Assembly: GCA_905250115.1 (NCBI GenBank)
Contig: CAJNOI010000108.1
Location: 71,954-135,953 of the forward strand
Direction: 5' to 3'
DNA length: 64,000 bases
DNA from: Adineta steineri
Lineage: Eukaryota; Rotifera; Eurotatoria; Adinetida; Adinetidae
Shown here: piece after piece, positions 62,171 to 64,000 of the stretch
Numbering within the stretch: position 1 is the stretch's first letter
Layout of the letters: every line of letters starts with the position of its first letter
Made by a program: the position numbers and the translations under genes
The notes under the pieces: model-generated
Databases searched by the model: none
Told to the model about the DNA's origin: nothing
What the model saw: only the letters and a program-made list of their open reading frames with translations

Positions 62171-64000
62171 ATGGCATCCAATAGTGAACAGTCATCTCAA
62201 CAACAACTTCTGTCAGATCATGCTCAGGTAAATATTTTTATGTATTTGTTAATATAATGAATCATTCTAACATATTGAAAGATAACTAAAATAATAAAGA
62301 GAGTGAATGTTTTTCTTTTACGTTAATCTCAAGTTTTTTTTATGAATATTTGCAAGAGCAAACGTTGCTACGTCTAGGCTTTTATTACTTAGCTATGAAG
62401 CAGACTAACAGAACTTGTTCTTTTCCTTCTATTCCCTCTTTTTTTTCTCTGCTTCTTACATAGAATAGAGTCTCCGACGAAAAAAAAATACAATATGTCT
62501 ATAGAATTAAGTGAGAGTTATAATTATTTATATATATTTTTCTAAAAATCATTGCAAATAGTTATAATGAAGATAAAAAAAAAAGAATTTCTTTCTTATT
62601 TTCCTATAAAACAAAACAAAAAAACACTTTGTTTTAGTTGCTCTGATGATATTCAACAAAAATACATCAAATTAGATAGAGTGATGTATTCCTTATTTTT
62701 ATTTACACCTGGTTTTACCATTGTGTAGACATAAAAACAAAGACTATATGCTCCGTCTAATATTTCTAGTTAATTTATGATTAAATAATTGAACATTTAG
62801 AATTGCGTTTTTTCTTCTTCTTCTTCTGAATAAGAATCCAGGTTTGAGTTTATTATTAAAAATTCTCATATGTTTCTTTTGTTTATTTCTATTAATGATC
62901 TAATAAGATAAATACATAATCATCATAAAATCCATTAGAACGTCGATCATATTTTAAATGCAATAAAGTCTGTTATTGCCTGTGCACACACAGCTGTTTC
63001 TTTCTCTCATTATTTCTCAATCATAAATGTCCTTTATATATCTTCTATCATTCGTTCTTACAAGCTGTTTTCCTCCCTTATTCTTGATTTTATAGCATGT
63101 TAAATTAAATGTTTGATATTTATTTCAACGAATATTAAATATAAACGATAATAAGATAGTAATTGATTACTAAAAATTGAACACGCACTCTTCAAATATG
63201 TATGTAGATTCATGAAAATAAAATAAAGAAAAAAAAGGAAAAGAAATATTTATGTTTGATGTCGTGTGCTGCACACCTGCTAAAATTCACTTCAATATGA
63301 TTAAAAATGTTTTTTTTTTGTTTTAGAAAAGCAGTTCCACACGTCCATCTGATATCGACAATACATCCGTTTCAAATACTAGTCTGAATATGAGTGACGA
63401 AAATCGTGATCCATCTTCAAATCCTTTACCAACAAAAATACGTCCAAAACCTGTTGATGCACGTTCAGCAGCTGCTTCATCATTAATATCTTCATTAGAT
63501 AGTCCAAAATCAGCAACAATTACAAATGTATCACAACGATTACCTTCAACTTCAGTTGAAGTATCTGTTGGTGAAATTTTATCAACCGATGAAAAACGTG
63601 CATCTGTTAGTATTCGTGAACAACAACAACAACAGCAACCACAACAACATCAACAACAATCATATCGTCATTCATCATCATCATGTTCATCATCTGAACT
63701 TGATGATATAACGGAAAATACATTTTCAACAACAAATAAAATGGATTTAGGTGAAGCAACACGTGAATTAACTCGTTTATTACATATCGGTAATGATAAT
63801 ACAATGAATGAAATACATTTAAATCCTGATGCACCTGATTTTACTCCTATTGATTTCTCACCAACATATCGTTCAGAATTAGCACCAGCACATTTACATC
63901 GACGTGCAACACAAGTTGATTATTATAATAATCGTCATTCACGTTCACGTTATTATTCTGAATCCTATCATCATTCAGTACCAACAAATACTTCAACAAT
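62171..64000 (+). CDS. Partial gene: Ser/Gln-rich protein with a PAM2-like motif
   Basis: Exon 1, 62171-62227, gives MASNSEQSSQQQLLSDHAQ with donor CAG|GTAAAT. After a 1.1-kb intron exon 2 starts at 63327 (acceptor TTTGTTTTAG) in phase and runs open to the window edge. The protein is low-complexity with a Gln/His tract (about 63621-63660) and Ser runs. The stretch IHLNPDAPDFTPIDFSP near 63816-63866 resembles the PAM2 motif (LNPxAxxFxP) that binds the MLLE domain of poly(A)-binding protein, as in ataxin-2, LARP4 and PAIP proteins. A role in mRNA control is therefore plausible, but no RNA-binding domain is visible in this part. The gene continues beyond the window. Confidence 0.65.

Overview
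The window looks like animal nuclear DNA, most probably from a bdelloid rotifer. This is an inference. It rests on the strongly AT-rich sequence, many spliced genes with GT-AG introns (some only 47-49 bp), a metazoan-type PDE1 gene, kelch/galactose-oxidase-like secreted proteins, a fungal-type allantoate-permease-like transporter, and dozens of short interstitial motifs resembling the bdelloid telomere unit (TGTGGG). No tRNA, rRNA, CRISPR array or virus-like element was recognised.

Region 1 (1-15.3 kb) is ordinary host sequence on the + strand. An eight-exon gene for a large low-complexity protein (162-7943) that I could not name is followed by a complete calcium/calmodulin-type cyclic nucleotide phosphodiesterase (PDE1, 9806-15294). 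PDE1 contains two 37-nt exons that look mutually exclusive. Small relics of hAT-like and other MITE-like elements lie in the introns.

Region 2 (16.2-23.9 kb) holds two minus-strand kelch genes. Following splice phase joins a pepsin-type aspartic protease (17773-19706) to a seven-bladed kelch propeller (16240-17288) through a threonine-rich linker, giving a predicted secreted 857-aa fusion. The second kelch gene (22155-23868) also encodes seven blades; its 5' end was not found.

Region 3 (25-52.9 kb) is an accessory, repeat-driven region. Three diverged copies of a block (25.05-28.6, 30.2-35.4 and 50.25-52.85 kb) carry a convergent pair of small glycine-rich membrane proteins. Two of the blocks also carry an unrecognised ~300-aa gene head-to-head with a decaying minus-strand gene. 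Between them are four tandem copies (36-49.4 kb) of a cassette on the minus strand. Each has an exon with a signal peptide ending at a conserved GTGAGTA donor and, about 1.1-1.3 kb further on, an exon with a transmembrane helix and a tail bearing two PPxY motifs. Phases agree in all four, so I propose one two-exon type I receptor-like gene per cassette. The third copy has an internal stop. The intron holds a ~145-bp block that is better conserved than the exons. Telomere-like inverted repeats are scattered through this region.

Region 4 (53-64 kb) returns to spliced + strand genes: an MFS transporter probably of fungal origin (54611-56252), flanked by two ~330-bp direct repeats; a type II membrane protein with an SEA-like ectodomain (57880-60743), whose last intron holds a piggyBac-like MITE and a hAT-like MITE; and the start of a low-complexity protein with a PAM2-like motif (62171 to the window end).
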